Below, in pieces: positions 20,735-22,489 of a stretch of DNA of 22,489 nucleotides (its first letter is position 1; each line of letters begins with the position of its first letter). Origin of the DNA: Clostridia bacterium (GTDB lineage Bacteria > Bacillota > Clostridia > Christensenellales > Aristaeellaceae); the NCBI GenBank assembly GCA_030526935.1, contig JAUNBY010000009.1, positions 1-22,489 on the forward strand, read 5' to 3'. The notes under the pieces are model-generated. The model saw nothing but the letters and a program-made list of their open reading frames with translations. It did not search any database and was not told where the DNA came from. The position numbers and the translations under genes are program-made.

Positions 20735-22489
20735 ACTACAACGTTTACAAGCCTTCCGGGAACGTATATTATCTTTTTAGCGGGCTTTCCGCCGAGCATT
20801 TGGTTGAACTCGTCGTTAGCGGCAAAGTATTCGCCCGCGTTTTCCTTCGTAATATCCGACGGAACCATGAGCTTTCCGCGAACCTTGCCGCCTACCTGAA
20901 CCGCTATCTCGACGACGTTTTTGACCAGCGCCTTTTCATCCCACTCGGGCCATGGCTGGCGGGCCAGCTCGCCAAATCCGCAGATTTCGGCTATTTCCTC
21001 GGTGATGTGAGGAGCCGCGGGGTTGAGTATCTGGCAAAGCGCCTTAAGCTCGCCGCGCGTGATGGACTTGCGCTCGTATATCGCGTTGACAAGGGACATC
21101 ATCGCGGCTATGGCGGTGTTGTACTTCATCCTCTCGTAGTCCTCGGAGACCTTCTTCACGCAGAAATTGAGGTCGTAGGCGAGTTCGGGCGATATGCCCT
21201 CGTCATCCGTCAACATCTCCATCAGCCGCCATACGCGGTCGAGGAAACGACGGCAGCCGCGCGCGCCGTCGGTTGACCACGGTATCGCCTGGTCGAAAGC
21301 GCCCATGAACATCTCGTAGAGCCTGAAGGCGTCCGCGCCAAGTTCGTCGACCACGTCGTCGGGGTTTACTACATTGCCGCGCGACTTCGACATCTTCTCG
21401 CCGTCCGCGCCCAGTATCATGCCGTGGGATGTGCGCTTGAGGTATGGTTCGGGAGTGGGAACGAGTCCTATGTCGTAGAGGAATTTATGCCAGAACCGGC
21501 TATAGAGCAGGTGAAGCGTCGTGTGCTCCATTCCTCCGTTGTACCAGTCGACCGGAAGCCAGTATTTAAGCTCGTCCATCGAGGCGAACTCGCTGTCGTT
21601 ATGCGGGTCAACATAGCGCAGGAAATACCAGCTTGAGCCGGCCCACTGCGGCATTGTATCGGTTTCGCGCCTGGCGGGAGCGCCGCAGACGGGGCAGGTG
21701 GTATTCACCCATTCGGTTATGGCGGAAAGCGGTGATTCGCCGTCGCCCGTGGGTTCATATTTTTCGACCGGAGGAAGCGTTAACGGCAGCTGATCGTAGG
21801 GTATTTCGACCCAGCCGCACTTGTCGCAATACACGAGCGGTATAGGCTCTCCCCAGTAGCGTTGTCTGGAGAACACCCAGTCGCGAAGCTTGAAGTTGAT
21901 CTTTTTGACGCCGAGGCCCTTCTCAACGAGCCAGTCCGATATGGCCTTTTTTGCGTCCGCGACGCTCATGCCGTCGAGGAAGCCGGAATTGACCATTACG
22001 CCCTGCTCTATGTCTTCGTAAGCCGCTTCTTCAACATTGCCGCCCGCGACGACTTCGATAATGGGCAGATCGAATTTCTTCGCGAACTCCCAGTCGCGCC
22101 CGTCGTGCGCGGGAACGGCCATTATAGCGCCGGTGCCGTAGCCCATGAGCACGTAGTCGGAGACCCACACGGGAATTTCTAAGCCGTTCACCGGGTTTAT
22201 GGCTTTTATGCCGTCGATTTCTATTCCGGTCTTGTCCTTGTTAAGCTCCGTGCGTTCAAAATCGCTCTTGCGCGCGGCGGCCTGACGGTATTCGACGATG
22301 CTGTCGTAATTCTTTATTATCGCTTTTTGCGCGTCGATAAGCGGATGTTCGGGTGATATGACCATATATGTCGCGCCGAACAGAGTATCGGGGCGCGTGG
22401 TAAACACGCGAAGCTTTTCGCCCGTGGTCAGCGTAAAGTCAACCTCGCAGCCCTCGGAACGGCCTATCCAGTTGCGCTGCTGGGTCTTG
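20731..22489 (-). CDS. leuS: Leucyl-tRNA synthetase, 5' part outside window
   Basis: The frame is open to the right edge, so only about the last 585 residues are seen; a GTG at 22407 is an internal Val codon, not a start. The visible part begins near QQRNWIGRSEG and the CP1 editing domain (VFTTRPDTLFGATYMVISPEHPL, GAIMAVPAHDGRDWEFAKKF), continues with a zinc-ribbon-like insert (CDKCGW and CPVCG), MPQWAGSSWYFLRYVDP, the catalytic KMSKS loop (GEKMSKSRGN, KMSKS at 21382-21396), the anticodon-binding helices and the C-terminal domain ending in GRLVNVVV. The enzyme charges tRNA-Leu and hydrolyses mischarged products. It overlaps uvrC by 4 bp. Confidence 0.98.
   Translation of the reverse strand, partial: KTQQRNWIGRSEGCEVDFTLTTGEKLRVFTTRPDTLFGATYMVISPEHPLIDAQKAIIKNYDSIVEYRQAAARKSDFERTELNKDKTGIEIDGIKAINPVNGLEIPVWVSDYVLMGYGTGAIMAVPAHDGRDWEFAKKFDLPIIEVVAGGNVEEAAYEDIEQGVMVNSGFLDGMSVADAKKAISDWLVEKGLGVKKINFKLRDWVFSRQRYWGEPIPLVYCDKCGWVEIPYDQLPLTLPPVEKYEPTGDGESPLSAITEWVNTTCPVCGAPARRETDTMPQWAGSSWYFLRYVDPHNDSEFASMDELKYWLPVDWYNGGMEHTTLHLLYSRFWHKFLYDIGLVPTPEPYLKRTSHGMILGADGEKMSKSRGNVVNPDDVVDELGADAFRLYEMFMGAFDQAIPWSTDGARGCRRFLDRVWRLMEMLTDDEGISPELAYDLNFCVKKVSEDYERMKYNTAIAAMMSLVNAIYERKSITRGELKALCQILNPAAPHITEEIAEICGFGELARQPWPEWDEKALVKNVVEIAVQVGGKVRGKLMVPSDITKENAGEYFAANDEFNQMLGGKPAKKIIYVPGRLVNVVV

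Noticed and set aside
19997..20899. 300-codon plus-strand frame opposite uvrC/leuS
   Set aside because: Antisense shadow of uvrC and leuS, with no family features or start signals.
22405..22407. GTG as the start of leuS
   Set aside because: The frame continues to the window edge with conserved LeuRS residues (NWIGRSEG), so this is an internal Val codon.

Overview
The window looks like a chromosomal segment of an uncultured Bacillota/Clostridia-type bacterium. The inference rests on gene content (PepV/Sapep-type M20 dipeptidase, a PRC-barrel / YtxH-like / AI-2E permease cluster, DtxR/MntR-type repressor, DUF4143 AAA ATPase), on strong AGGAGG ribosome binding sites, and on several textbook sigma-A promoters (TTGACA-N17-TATAAT). 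GC is moderate, yet ATA (Ile) and AGG (Arg) codons are very common. Exported proteins here carry type I signal peptides without a lipobox cysteine, which is unusual for a classical Gram-positive. No exact taxon can be claimed. No tRNA, rRNA, CRISPR array, insertion sequence or phage gene was seen.

Layout. (1) 1-3465, minus strand: a three-gene operon for an MBOAT O-acyltransferase, a membrane-anchored SGNH/AlgX-DltD-like partner and a secreted protein of Ig-like (Big_2) repeats that runs off the left edge. (2) 3466-3705: a divergent control region with two perfect-consensus promoters, a candidate operator and a short repeat cluster. (3) 3706-8285, plus strand: a complete sugar-type ABC importer (binding protein, double-domain ATPase, two permeases). 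(4) 8286-8430: a densely hairpin-forming intergenic stretch. (5) 8431-10999: a small secreted protein of unknown function, proA, and a PflA-like radical SAM protein. (6) 11087-11458: a DtxR/MntR-family repressor with a palindrome over its probable promoter. (7) 11545-13844, minus strand: malic enzyme and an Ldh_2-type malate/lactate dehydrogenase, preceded by a perfect promoter and a ~147-nt leader that contains a terminator-like hairpin plus an alternative pairing. (8) 14126-15843, plus strand: PRC-barrel protein, YtxH-like small protein, AI-2E family permease. (9) 15948-22489, minus strand: PepV-like dipeptidase, DUF4143 ATPase, uvrC, and leuS (5' part outside the window).

How the parts work together. 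The MBOAT and SGNH proteins probably move acyl groups across the membrane onto an extracellular polymer, and tight translational coupling ties the Ig-like protein to that job. The ABC genes form a self-contained importer with no catabolic genes or regulator beside them, so its substrate is unassigned. The two malate-type enzymes share an operon and would link malate/oxaloacetate/pyruvate to NAD(P)H; their leader RNA is the best candidate in the window for an undescribed regulatory element. The remainder is ordinary housekeeping (proline synthesis, nucleotide excision repair, leucyl-tRNA charging, peptide turnover).
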